NCBI RefSeq assembly: GCF_000225525.1
Contig: NZ_AGBF01000013.1
Coordinates: forward strand, 19,812 to 83,811
Source: Streptomyces zinciresistens K42
Lineage (GTDB): Bacteria; Actinomycetota; Actinomycetes; Streptomycetales; Streptomycetaceae
DNA: 64,000 nucleotides
Direction: 5' to 3'
A program made the position numbers and the translations under genes. The notes below the pieces were generated by a model. The model saw nothing but the letters and a program-made list of their open reading frames with translations. It was not told the origin of the DNA and did no database searches. Positions 18,669 to 27,463 of the stretch are shown here, piece after piece; position 1 is the first letter of the stretch, and each line of letters opens with the position of its first letter.

Positions 18669-19960
18669 AGGTCCTATTCACGTCCCTGGCCCACCACACC
18701 CACTACCACCCCCTGGTGCCGCTCGCCTGGGCCCTGCGCACCGCGGGCCACGAGGTCCGGATCGCCAGCCAGCCCGAGCTGACCGATGTCATCACCGGCA
18801 CCGGCCTCACCGCCGTCCCGGTCGAGTGGTCGCTCGGACCGGTCGAGGAGATGGGCCTGCTCGGCGCCCTCCACGACGAGGCGTCCGCGCACGTCCAGGG
18901 ATTCGACTTCGCCGCACGCGGCGACCATCCCTGGACCTGGGAGCAGCTCCTCGCCCTCGAGAACGTCATGGTGCCGACCCTGTACGGCGCCCTCAACAAC
19001 GACGTCATGGTCGACTCACTGGTCTCCTTCGCCCGCTCCTGGGAGCCCGACCTCATCGTCTGGGAGACCTTCACCCTGGCCGGTGCCCTCGCCGCCCGCG
19101 CCACCGGGGCCGCCCACTGCAGGCTCGTCTCCGGTCCCGACATCAGTGTCCGTGCCCGCCAGGAGTTCCTGCGCCTGGCCGCCGAGCAGGAGCCCGAGCA
19201 CCGTGAGGATCCCACCGCCGAGTGGCTGGAGCGTACCCTCGCCCGGATCGGCTCGCCGGACGGCTACACCGCGACCATGGTCACCGGCGAGTGGACGGTG
19301 AACACCACCCCGCCCAGCACCCAGCTCGACCTGGGCCTGCCGACCGTCCAGGTCCGGCACGTCGCCTACAACGGCCCCGCCGTCGTCCCCGACTGGCTGC
19401 GGACCGTTCCGGAGCGCCCCCGCGTCTGCGTGACGCTCGGGTCGTCCGCCGCTGACACCGGCGTCGACATGCGCAAGCTCCTCGGCGGCCTCGCCGAACT
19501 CGACGCCGAGATCGTCGCGACCGCCGACGAGGAGAGCATGGCGGCCGAGGACCTCCCGGACAATGTCCGCCTCGTCGACTTCGTCCCGCTCAACGACCTG
19601 CTGCCCACGTGCGCCGCCGTCGTGCACCACGGCGGCGTCGGCACGAAGGCGACCGCGGAACTGCACGCCGTTCCGCAGCTGATCCTCGCCTTCGGCTGGG
19701 ACACCGAGGTCATGGGCCGCGGCCTCGAGGAGATCGGGGCGGGCATCTGCCTGCCCAGCACCGAGCACCTCCCGGAAGCGGTCCGCACCCAGGTCCGCCG
19801 GCTCCTCACCGAGCCGTCGTACGCGGAAGGCGCCCGTCGGCTCCAGGAGGAGCTGCTCGCCGTGCCCAGCCCGAACGAGATCGTCCCGGTCATCGAGCGA
19901 CTGGTCGCCGAGCACCGCGCCGGCGCCGGACCGGTGCCCCGTGACACCTACCACAGCTGA
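18665..19960 (+). CDS. GT-B glycosyltransferase, activator-dependent (AknS/DnrS-like)
   Basis: 431 aa. The N-terminal acceptor domain begins MKVLFTSLAHHTHYHPLVPLAWALRTAGHEVR. The C-terminal donor domain holds the nucleotide-sugar motif VHHGGVGTKATAE (about 322) and FGWDTEVMGRGLE (about 346). ATGA overlap with the helper gene points to an AknS/AknT-type pair, which in aclacinomycin attaches the first aminosugar (rhodosamine) to C7-OH of the aglycone. Which of the two helper-paired enzymes takes C7 and which another position cannot be read from sequence. Confidence 0.9.
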   Translation: MKVLFTSLAHHTHYHPLVPLAWALRTAGHEVRIASQPELTDVITGTGLTAVPVEWSLGPVEEMGLLGALHDEASAHVQGFDFAARGDHPWTWEQLLALENVMVPTLYGALNNDVMVDSLVSFARSWEPDLIVWETFTLAGALAARATGAAHCRLVSGPDISVRARQEFLRLAAEQEPEHREDPTAEWLERTLARIGSPDGYTATMVTGEWTVNTTPPSTQLDLGLPTVQVRHVAYNGPAVVPDWLRTVPERPRVCVTLGSSAADTGVDMRKLLGGLAELDAEIVATADEESMAAEDLPDNVRLVDFVPLNDLLPTCAAVVHHGGVGTKATAELHAVPQLILAFGWDTEVMGRGLEEIGAGICLPSTEHLPEAVRTQVRRLLTEPSYAEGARRLQEELLAVPSPNEIVPVIERLVAEHRAGAGPVPRDTYHS

Positions 19961-19976
19961 GGCGGAGATGCCAGAG

Positions 19977-21287
19977 ATGCCGGAGATGCCGGACACCAAG
20001 TCACAGGTCCTGAACCTGGCCCGAACGTTCCACAAGGAACAGGAGCCCGCCGCCTTCGAAGCCGGGGTCACCCCGATCCTGTCGGCCGGGGCGGTTCTCG
20101 ACGAGGAGGACCGGATCGCGCTCGTCGAGGCGGCGCTCGAACTGCGCATCGCCGCCGGAGTGCGGACCCGGAAGTTCGAGAGCGAGTTCGCCCGCTACTT
20201 CCGGCGCCGCAAGGCACACATGGTCAACTCGGGCTCGTCGGCGAACCTGCTGGCGGTCACGGCGCTGACGTCGCCCAAGCTGCAGGACGCGCGGCTGCGC
20301 CCCGGCGACGAGGCCATCACCGTCGGGGCGGGCTTCCCCACCACCATCAACCCGCTGGTCCAGAACGGGCTGAAGCCCGTCTTCGTCGACATCGAGCTGG
20401 GCACTTACAACGCCTCTCTCGAACAGATCGAGGCGGCGATCACCCCGCGCACCCGCCTGATCATGATCGCCCACGCGCTCGGCAACCCGTTCCCCGTCGC
20501 CGAGGTCGCCGAACTCGCCACACGGCACGACATCTTCCTGGTGGAGGACAACTGCGACGCGGTCGGCTCCACCTACCAGGGCAGGCTCACCGGCACCTTC
20601 GGCGACCTGTCGACGGTCAGCTTCTACCCCGCGCATCACATCACCGCCGGGGAGGGCGGGTGCGTCCTCACCTCCAGCCTCGCACTCGCCCGGATCGTCG
20701 AGTCGCTGCGGGACTGGGGCCGGGACTGCTGGTGTGAACCGGGCACCGACAACACCTGCCTGAAGCGGTTCGACTACCAGCTCGGGACGCTGCCGGCCGG
20801 CTATGACCACAAGTACATCTTCTCCCACGTTGGCTACAACCTGAAAGCCACCGACCTCCAAGGGGCGCTGGCGCTCAGCCAGATGCGCCGGATCGACGAC
20901 TTCGGCGCGGCCCGCCGGCGCAACTGGCAGCGGCTCCACGCCGGCCTGGCCGACGTGCCGGGACTGCTGCTGCCGCGTGCCACCCCCGGCAGCGACCCGA
21001 GCTGGTTCGGCTTCGTCCTCACCGTGCTGCCCGACGCCGGTTTCACCCGCCGCGATCTGGTCGACTTCCTGGAGTCGCGCCGGATCGGCACCCGGCGGCT
21101 CTTCGGCGGCAACATCACCCGCCATCCCGCCTACGAGGACGTGGACTACCGGATCGTGGACGGGCTGACCAACTGCGACATCGTCACCGATGACACCTTC
21201 TGGATCGGCGTCCACCCGGGACTCACACCGCAGATGGTCGACTACGTCATCGAGTCCGTCACCGAGTTCTGCACGCGAAAGGGCTGA
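19977..21287 (+). CDS. dTDP-4-keto-6-deoxyhexose 3-dehydratase (PLP, His-type)
   Basis: 436 aa from ATG 19977 (GGCGGAG 9 bases upstream; GTG 19941 and ATGs 19968/19986 also in frame). It has the DegT/DnrJ/EryC1 fold, but the PLP lysine is replaced: SFYPAHHITAGEGG has His220/His221 where aminotransferases have Lys. This marks E1/ColD/SpnQ-type 3-dehydratases, which remove the 3-OH using PMP and an iron-sulfur centre; cysteines at about 237-254 (CWCEPGTDNTCL) may serve the cluster. It provides the 3-deoxy step needed for L-rhodinose. Confidence 0.92.
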   Translation: MPEMPDTKSQVLNLARTFHKEQEPAAFEAGVTPILSAGAVLDEEDRIALVEAALELRIAAGVRTRKFESEFARYFRRRKAHMVNSGSSANLLAVTALTSPKLQDARLRPGDEAITVGAGFPTTINPLVQNGLKPVFVDIELGTYNASLEQIEAAITPRTRLIMIAHALGNPFPVAEVAELATRHDIFLVEDNCDAVGSTYQGRLTGTFGDLSTVSFYPAHHITAGEGGCVLTSSLALARIVESLRDWGRDCWCEPGTDNTCLKRFDYQLGTLPAGYDHKYIFSHVGYNLKATDLQGALALSQMRRIDDFGAARRRNWQRLHAGLADVPGLLLPRATPGSDPSWFGFVLTVLPDAGFTRRDLVDFLESRRIGTRRLFGGNITRHPAYEDVDYRIVDGLTNCDIVTDDTFWIGVHPGLTPQMVDYVIESVTEFCTRKG

Positions 21288-21294
21288 GCACGTC

Positions 21295-22080
21295 ATGACC
21301 GAACGCACCCGCAGGACCGCTGTCGTCACCGGCGCCACCAGCGGCATCGGGCTCGCTGTGGCCCGCCTCCTGGCCGCCGACGGCCATCGCGTCTTCCTCT
21401 GCGCCCGGGACGCCGACCGTGTCGCGCTGACCGTGAAAGAACTGCGCGCCGAGGGCCACGAGGTGGACGGTGCCTCCTGCGACGTACGGGAGTCCACCGG
21501 GACCGGTCAGTTGGTCGAGGCAGCCGTGGCGCGCTACGGGCCGGTCGGCATCCTGGTCAACAACGCCGGCCGCAGCGGCGGCGGTGCGACCCACACGCTC
21601 ACCGACGAGCTCTGGGACGACGTGATGGCCACCAACCTCGACAGCGTCTTCCGCCTCAGCCGCGCCGTGCTCACGACAGGTGGGATGCGGGACATCGGCT
21701 GGGGCCGGATCGTCAACATCGCTTCCACCGGGGGCAAGCAGGGCGTCGTCCTCGGCGCCCCCTACTCAGCCTCCAAGCACGGCGTCGTCGGCTTCACCAA
21801 GGCGCTCGGCCTGGAGTTGGCCAAGACCGGGATCACCGTCAACGCGGTCTGCCCGGGATACGTCGAGACGCCGATGGCGGTCCGGGTCCGCCAGGGGTAC
21901 GCCGCCGCCTGGGAGATCACCGAGGACGATGTCCTCGGCCGCTTCCGGGCCAAGATCCCGCTCGGCCGCTACACCACCCCCGAGGAGGTGGCGGGCATGG
22001 TCGGCTACCTGGTGACCGACGCGGCCGCTCCCGTCACCGCGCAGGCGATCAACGTCTGCGGCGGCCTCGGAAACTACTGA
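21295..22080 (+). CDS. type II PKS C9 ketoreductase (SDR, AknA/ActIII-like)
   Basis: 261 aa short-chain dehydrogenase. NADP motif VVTGATSGIGLAVARLL (about 9-25), NNAGRSGGG (about 87-95), catalytic Ser in IASTGGKQG and YSASK (about 158-162). The C-terminal CGGLGNY ending is the hallmark of polyketide C9 ketoreductases such as ActIII. It reduces one carbonyl of the nascent decaketide, directing first-ring folding. It starts 8 bases after the dehydratase stop and is followed closely by the aromatase gene. Confidence 0.93.
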   Translation: MTERTRRTAVVTGATSGIGLAVARLLAADGHRVFLCARDADRVALTVKELRAEGHEVDGASCDVRESTGTGQLVEAAVARYGPVGILVNNAGRSGGGATHTLTDELWDDVMATNLDSVFRLSRAVLTTGGMRDIGWGRIVNIASTGGKQGVVLGAPYSASKHGVVGFTKALGLELAKTGITVNAVCPGYVETPMAVRVRQGYAAAWEITEDDVLGRFRAKIPLGRYTTPEEVAGMVGYLVTDAAAPVTAQAINVCGGLGNY

Positions 22081-22090
22081 GGAGTGAGCC

Positions 22091-23485
22091 ATGCCCGACG
22101 AGAACGCGCAGCTCCCTGCCGCCCCCGCCGTGCACGGGACGGTCCATGAGATCGAGGTGGACGCCCCTGCCGAGGCGGTCTACGACCTGGTGGCGGACGC
22201 CGCCCGCTGGCCGGTGCACTTCCCGCCCACCCTCCATGTCGACGTCCTGGAGGGTGGTGCGGGTAAGGACGGAGTGGAGCGCCTGCGGATCTGGGCGACC
22301 GCCAACGGTGCCGTCAAGAACTGGACCTCCCTTCGTGAACTCGACCGCGCGGCACTGATGGTGACGTTTCGTCAGGAACGCTCCCAGGCGCCGGTGGCGA
22401 GCATGGGCGGCACCTGGCGCATCGAACCGCTGGGGGAGTGCCGTGCCCGCGTGCGCTTCACCCACAGCTTCACCGCGGTCGGCGATGACCCCGAGAACGT
22501 GGCCTGGATCCGCCGCGCCGTCGACACCAACACCGGCGCCGAGCTCCAGGCGCTGCGCGCCGCCGCCGAGACGGCCGCCGACAGCCTCGTCCTCACCTTC
22601 GACGACACCGCGCGCGTCGACGGATCAGCCAAGGACGCCTACGAGTTCATCCGTGCCGCCGACCGGTGGACCGAGCGGCTGCCGCACGTCGCCCGGGTCT
22701 CCCTCACCGAGGAGGTCCCCGGCGAACAGGTCCTGGAGATGGACACCCGTACCCCCGACGGCTCCACCCACACCACCCGGTCCGTGCGGATCTGCTTCCC
22801 GGCCGAGCGGATCGTCTACAAGCAGACCCTCACCCCCGCGCTCATGCATGCCCACACCGGTGAGTGGATCTTCCAGGAGGACTGCGACGGCTGCGTCGTC
22901 ACCTCCCGGCACACCGTCCGGATCGCTCCCGGCGCCGTGCGGGACGTCCTCGGCCCGGACGGCGACGTCGCCCGCGCACGGGAGTTCGTCCGTGAGGCCC
23001 TCGGCCGCAACAGCCGGGCCACCCTCGGTCACGCGGCGGCCCACGCGAGCGTGCTGCGCGCCGCCGGACCCGTCAGCCAGGAGGTGTACGTCTCGGTGCA
23101 GCGGTTCTACGCCGAGCAGATGCGTCACCTCGACGAGGGCCGCGCGCGGGAGTGGGCGGCCACGTTCACCGAGGACGGCGTCTTCGGCCAGAACTCCGGT
23201 GCGGAGCCGGTCCGCGGCCGGACGGCCATCACCGCCGCGGTCCGCGCCAACCAGGCGCGGCTCGCGGCGGACCCGCAGCAGCGCCGGCATGTCTTCGCCA
23301 TGCTCACCGTGGACCCGGCGGGTGACGGGGCGGTCCGTGCCCGCTCCTACGCGCAGGTCCTGGTGACCCCGCCCGGCGGCCCGACCACCCTGCGGCTGAG
23401 CGCCGTCTGCGAGGACGAGCTGGTCCCGGTCGCCGGCGGCGGCTGGGCGGTCCGGCACCGCCGGGTCGACCACGACGGGGTCTGA
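22091..23485 (+). CDS. didomain aromatase/cyclase with extra C-terminal NTF2-like domain
   Basis: 464 aa from ATG 22091 (GAGGAG upstream). Residues about 12-160 and 165-310 are two START/Bet v1-like aromatase domains (HEIEVDAPAEAVYDLVADAARWP; VDGSAKDAYEFIRAADRW), the DpsF/AknE1 type that aromatises the first ring. Residues about 337-464 add a SnoaL/NTF2-type domain (VSVQRFYAEQMRHLDEGRAR, AATFTEDGVF, PVRGRTAI) resembling the free protein at 46618-47070. Classical didomain ARO/CYCs are about 300-320 aa, so the fused third domain is notable. Confidence 0.88.
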   Translation: MPDENAQLPAAPAVHGTVHEIEVDAPAEAVYDLVADAARWPVHFPPTLHVDVLEGGAGKDGVERLRIWATANGAVKNWTSLRELDRAALMVTFRQERSQAPVASMGGTWRIEPLGECRARVRFTHSFTAVGDDPENVAWIRRAVDTNTGAELQALRAAAETAADSLVLTFDDTARVDGSAKDAYEFIRAADRWTERLPHVARVSLTEEVPGEQVLEMDTRTPDGSTHTTRSVRICFPAERIVYKQTLTPALMHAHTGEWIFQEDCDGCVVTSRHTVRIAPGAVRDVLGPDGDVARAREFVREALGRNSRATLGHAAAHASVLRAAGPVSQEVYVSVQRFYAEQMRHLDEGRAREWAATFTEDGVFGQNSGAEPVRGRTAITAAVRANQARLAADPQQRRHVFAMLTVDPAGDGAVRARSYAQVLVTPPGGPTTLRLSAVCEDELVPVAGGGWAVRHRRVDHDGV

Positions 23486-23498
23486 CCCTCGACAGGCC

Positions 23499-23538
23499 CT
23501 CGGGGGCCGTGGCGCTCACCCGCGCCACGGCCCCCGAG
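23499..23538. terminator. bidirectional terminator, 17-bp perfect stem
   Basis: Arms 23499-23515 and 23522-23538 are exact reverse complements with loop TCACCC, between the convergent aromatase (ends 23485) and UvrA-like (ends 23599) genes. Confidence 0.85.
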
Positions 23539-23598
23539 CCGTTCTTCGCCGCGGGGGCCGCGGACGCTGTCCGGGACAGGAGCCGTCCGCGGGGCGCG

Positions 23599-25899
23599 TC
23601 AGGCCGTCGGGAGGGGGCGGCCCAGGAGCAGCCGCAGGTGCTCCGCCGTGTGTGAGTGCGGCGCGTGCAGGAGCTCGGCGGGCGTGCCGGTGAAGACGAC
23701 CTCGCCGCCTGTGTTGCCGCCCTCGGGACCGAGGTCGATGACCCAGTCCGCCTGGGAGACAACGGCGAGGTCGTGCTCGATGACGACGACGGTGTTGCCC
23801 CGGTCCACGATCCGGTTGAGCAGGCCGAGCAGCATGTCGATGTCTGAGAGGTGCAGGCCGGTGGTCGGCTCGTCGAGGATGTAGACAGTGCCGGTGCCGG
23901 AGAGCCGGTCGGCGAGCTTGAGCCGCTGGCGCTCGCCGCCGGACAGGGTCGCCAGTGACTGGCCGAGGCCGAGGTAGCCGATGCCGGTCTCCGTCAGGGC
24001 GCCGACGCGGGTGCGCAGCGGACCCGAGGGGAAGAACCCGGCGGCCTCCTCCGCCGACATCTCCAGTACCTCGGCGATGTTCGCGCCGCGCACCCGGTGG
24101 CGGAGCACCGACTCCTTGAAGCGGCGTCCCTGGCAGCTCTCGCAGTGGGTGGTGACCGGGTCCATGTAGGCGACCTCGGTGATGAGGACGCCACGGCCCT
24201 CGCACTCCTCGCAGGCGCCCTTGGAGTTGAAGCTGAAGAGGCCGGCGTCCTCGCCGCTCGCCTTGGCGAAGAGCTTCCGGATCGGGTCCATCAGCTTGAG
24301 GTAGCTGGCCGGGGTGGAGCGGGAGGACCGCGGGATGGACGACTGGTCGACGAACACCGCCTTCGGGTACAGCCCGCGGAACGCGTGGGCGATCAGCGAG
24401 CTCTTGCCGGCGCCGGCGACCCCGGTGACGGCGGTGAGGACACCGACCGGGATCTCGGTGGAGACGTTCTTCAGGTTGTGCACGGTGGCGTCGCGGACCG
24501 GCAGGGTCCGGCTGAAGGGGCGCGAGGTCTCCTTGAGTCCGCCGATCCGACGCAGGCCCTGCCCGGTCAGGGTGTCGGCCTCCCTCAGTTCGGCGTGGCA
24601 GCCCTCGAAGACGACCGTGCCGCCGTGTACACCGGCGCGCGGACCGATCTCGACGATGTGGTCGGCGACGGCCATCACGTCGGGGTCGTGCTCGACGACG
24701 AGGACGGTGTTGCCCTTGTCGCGCAGCGCCCGGATCAGCTCGTTGAGCTGGCTGACGTCGCGCGGGTGCAGACCGACGCTGGGTTCGTCGAAGATGTAGG
24801 TGAGGCCGGTGAGTTCGCTGCCGAGGTGGTTGACCAGTTTGAGGCGCTGGCCCTCGCCGCCGGAGAGGCTGGAGGTGGAGCGGTCCAGGGTGAGGTAGCC
24901 CAGGCCGATCGACGCGATCTGCTCCAGCGTCTCGCGGATGGTGGTGACGAGGGGCGTGTCCAGCTGTTCCTGGAGCGCGGCGACAACCTCGATCAGGTCG
25001 CTGACCTGCATCTGGGACCAGTCGGCGATGTTCCGGCCGCCGATCCGGGTGGCCAGCGCCTTCTGGTTGAGGCGAGCGCCGTCGCAGGTGGGGCAGCGGC
25101 CCTCGGTGAAGAACTCGGCCGCCGCGTCACGGGCTGCCTTGCTCATGCCGGCGGAGTCCCGCTTGAGATGACGGCGGACGAAGCTGTCGACGAGCCCCTC
25201 GTACCTGAGGGCCAGGACGTTGCCGTTGGGGTAGGTGATCTCGACGGTGCCGCCACTGCCGTAGAGGAGGGTGTGCAGCTCCTCCTCGGTGTAGTCGGCG
25301 ATCCTCTTTTCGGCGTCGATGCGCTCGTAGCGGGCGTAGAACTGCCAGCTGGTGCTGCCGACCGTGTGTCCGGGCACGAGGATTGCGCCCTCCGCCACGG
25401 ACCGTGAACGGTCGATCATCAGCTCGGGGTTGGGGCGGCGGGCGCGGCCGAGTCCCTCGCACTCGGGGCACATGCCCTTGGGATCGTTGAAGGAGTACAG
25501 CCAGGTCTGGCCGAGACCGTCGTTGCCGTGGTTGGCGAACAGCACGCGCATCACGGTGTAGACGTCGGTGACGGTGCCGACGGTCGAGCGGGCGTTGCCG
25601 CCGAGGGGGCGCTGGTCGACGACGACCGGAGTCGTGATCTTCGTGACCGCGTCGACGTGCGGACGCTCGAACTTGGGGAGGTCGTGCCGGATGTTCCACG
25701 GGAAGGTGGCGTTGAGCTGCCGCTGGGCCTCCACTGCTACGGTGTCGAAGACCAGGGAGGACTTACCGGATCCGGAGACGCCGACGAAGACCGTGATCCG
25801 GTTCTTGGGGATGACGAGCGAGACGTTCCTGAGGTTGTTCTCCCGGGCACCGACGACCTGGATGCCCTCGTCGGGTGCGGTGGGCGGCGTCTGGTTCAC
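23599..25899 (-). CDS. drrC: UvrA-like drug-resistance ABC protein (DrrC type)
   Basis: 766 aa soluble protein with two ABC ATPase halves: Walker A GVSGSGKSS (about 39) and GVAGAGKSS (about 470), signatures LSGGEGQRLKL and LSGGERQRLKL, and zinc-type Cys pairs (CPECEGLG, CEECEGRG). It is shorter than housekeeping UvrA (about 940-1000 aa) and has the length of DrrC from the daunorubicin producer, which is thought to release intercalated drug from DNA. Position beside drrAB and a peroxidase supports self-resistance rather than general excision repair. Confidence 0.92.
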   Translation of the reverse strand: MNQTPPTAPDEGIQVVGARENNLRNVSLVIPKNRITVFVGVSGSGKSSLVFDTVAVEAQRQLNATFPWNIRHDLPKFERPHVDAVTKITTPVVVDQRPLGGNARSTVGTVTDVYTVMRVLFANHGNDGLGQTWLYSFNDPKGMCPECEGLGRARRPNPELMIDRSRSVAEGAILVPGHTVGSTSWQFYARYERIDAEKRIADYTEEELHTLLYGSGGTVEITYPNGNVLALRYEGLVDSFVRRHLKRDSAGMSKAARDAAAEFFTEGRCPTCDGARLNQKALATRIGGRNIADWSQMQVSDLIEVVAALQEQLDTPLVTTIRETLEQIASIGLGYLTLDRSTSSLSGGEGQRLKLVNHLGSELTGLTYIFDEPSVGLHPRDVSQLNELIRALRDKGNTVLVVEHDPDVMAVADHIVEIGPRAGVHGGTVVFEGCHAELREADTLTGQGLRRIGGLKETSRPFSRTLPVRDATVHNLKNVSTEIPVGVLTAVTGVAGAGKSSLIAHAFRGLYPKAVFVDQSSIPRSSRSTPASYLKLMDPIRKLFAKASGEDAGLFSFNSKGACEECEGRGVLITEVAYMDPVTTHCESCQGRRFKESVLRHRVRGANIAEVLEMSAEEAAGFFPSGPLRTRVGALTETGIGYLGLGQSLATLSGGERQRLKLADRLSGTGTVYILDEPTTGLHLSDIDMLLGLLNRIVDRGNTVVVIEHDLAVVSQADWVIDLGPEGGNTGGEVVFTGTPAELLHAPHSHTAEHLRLLLGRPLPTA

Positions 25900-25980
25900 G
25901 AATGGTCCTCTCTGCGGCAGATGACGTGGCGTCGTCCTGGGACGGGCGCTCTGAAGTGCGGCATCGTCGGCCCCTCGGAC

Positions 25981-26466
25981 TCACCGCAGCTGGGCGCGGA
26001 CGGCCTTCAGCAGATCGCCGTCCTCGGGGCCGACCGTGGGCGCGAAACGGCCCACCGGGTGGCCGACGCCGGAGACGAGGAACTTCTCGAAGTTCCAGCG
26101 CACGTCACCGGTGTGGCCCTCCGCGTCGGCGAGTGGCGTCAGGGCTGTGTAGAGCGGGTGCCGGCCGGCCCCGTTGACCTCGGTCTTCTCCGTGTGGGGG
26201 AAGGTGATCCGGCGTACGGCGCACTGAGCGGTGATCTCCTCTGCGGTGCCCGGCTCCTGCTCGCCGAACTGGTTGCAGGGCACGCCGACCACGACCAGGC
26301 CGTCCGCCCGGTGACGCTGCGCGAGCGCCTCCAGCGCGGGGTACTGGTCGGCGGCGAGCGCGCATCCGGAGGCGACGTTGACGATGAGCAGGGGGTTGCC
26401 CCGGTGGCGGGCGAGCAGGTCGGTGGTCCCGTCGAGTCCGGCGATGGGGATGTCGAAGAGTGTCAT
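25981..26466 (-). CDS. glutathione peroxidase family protein
   Basis: 161 aa from ATG 26466 (GTG 26475 in frame). The thioredoxin-fold peroxidase tetrad is present: peroxidatic Cys in NVASGCALA (about 37; Cys, not selenocysteine), Gln in PCNQFGEQEPG (about 71-81), Trp and Asn in VRWNFEKFLV (about 124-133). Streptomyces lack glutathione, so thioredoxin is the likelier reductant. Anthracyclines redox-cycle and make peroxides, so a protective role is a reasonable inference. It sits between drrC and drrB on the same strand, within the resistance block. Confidence 0.88.
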   Translation of the reverse strand: MTLFDIPIAGLDGTTDLLARHRGNPLLIVNVASGCALAADQYPALEALAQRHRADGLVVVGVPCNQFGEQEPGTAEEITAQCAVRRITFPHTEKTEVNGAGRHPLYTALTPLADAEGHTGDVRWNFEKFLVSGVGHPVGRFAPTVGPEDGDLLKAVRAQLR

Positions 26467-26632
26467 GTCCCGCACGCTAGGACGCCCCGATCCGAGGTCG
26501 GTCGACTCCGCCTCGCGGGGCTCTCGGCCCCTGCTCGGCGGGGCCTCCCGTGCCCGTGCCGGGGCCCGGGAGGCAGAGGAGGGATGCGAGCCGGTTCGGG
26601 GGTTGCCCGGCCCGCACCCCGGTCGGATTCCG

Positions 26633-27463
26633 CTACCGGCTCAGGGCGCGGTACTTGCGGACGGCAAGCGGGAAGAACACCAGGAAGATCAGGAGCGGCC
26701 AGACGAACGACATCAGCATGGCGTTCTCCGCGATCCAGGAGGTGCCCCCGACGCCCGGGTTGCCGAAGAGCTCACGAGTGGCATGGGCGGTGGAGGAGAG
26801 GGGGTTCCATTCGGCGATCGTGCCGAGCCAGCCCGGCATCATCTCCGGGGAGGCGAAGGTGTTGGCGACGATGCCCAGCGGGAAGAGGAGCGTGTAGACG
26901 GCGGAGGCCCCCTCCGGTGAGGTGATGACGAGGCCGAGGTAGATGCCGACCCAGAGCAGGGCGAACCGGAGCAGCAGGAGCAGGGCGAAGCCGCCGAGTG
27001 CCGGGGCGAAGCCGTCCTGCCAGGACCAGCCGGCGATGACGCCGCATCCCATCAGGATGACGAGGACCACACTGCTGTAGAGCATGTTCACGATGGACTG
27101 GCCGAGCACGACCGACCCGGCCGACATCGGCATGGAGCGGAAGCGGTCCGTGACGCCCTTGGACGCGTCGGCCGTGACCCCGGCCATGGTCTCGCCGATG
27201 CCGAAGGCCATCGACATGACGAACATGCCGGGCATCAGGTAGTCCATGTAGTCCCCGCCACCCTCGACCTGCATCCCGCTGCCGAAGATGCCGCCGAAGA
27301 GCAGCACCATCAGGATCGGGAAGGCGAGCCCGGCGAGGACCTGGGTGGGGTTGCGCGCCCAGTGGGAGAGCCCGCGCAGAGTGAGGGTCCAGGAGTCGGC
27401 GAGGACCCAGCCCAGCTTGGCGATCGGATTGGTCGGCACCTCGGGGGTGGTGATCGCGGTCAT
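26633..27463 (-). CDS. drrB: ABC-2 type permease of the drug exporter (DrrB-like)
   Basis: 276 aa integral membrane protein with about six hydrophobic segments, for example VLAGLAFPILMVLLFGGIFG, MPGMFVMSMAFGIGETMAGV and LLLLLRFALLWVGIYLGL (DrrB-typical). It forms the membrane part of the anthracycline exporter with DrrA, from which it starts by a 4-base overlap (27460-27463). The family length and gene order drrA-drrB are standard. Confidence 0.92.
   Translation of the reverse strand: MTAITTPEVPTNPIAKLGWVLADSWTLTLRGLSHWARNPTQVLAGLAFPILMVLLFGGIFGSGMQVEGGGDYMDYLMPGMFVMSMAFGIGETMAGVTADASKGVTDRFRSMPMSAGSVVLGQSIVNMLYSSVVLVILMGCGVIAGWSWQDGFAPALGGFALLLLLRFALLWVGIYLGLVITSPEGASAVYTLLFPLGIVANTFASPEMMPGWLGTIAEWNPLSSTAHATRELFGNPGVGGTSWIAENAMLMSFVWPLLIFLVFFPLAVRKYRALSR

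Noticed and set aside
23599..25899. Housekeeping excinuclease UvrA
   Set aside because: At 766 aa it is too short for UvrA and sits in a drug-resistance block; DrrC-type is a better fit.
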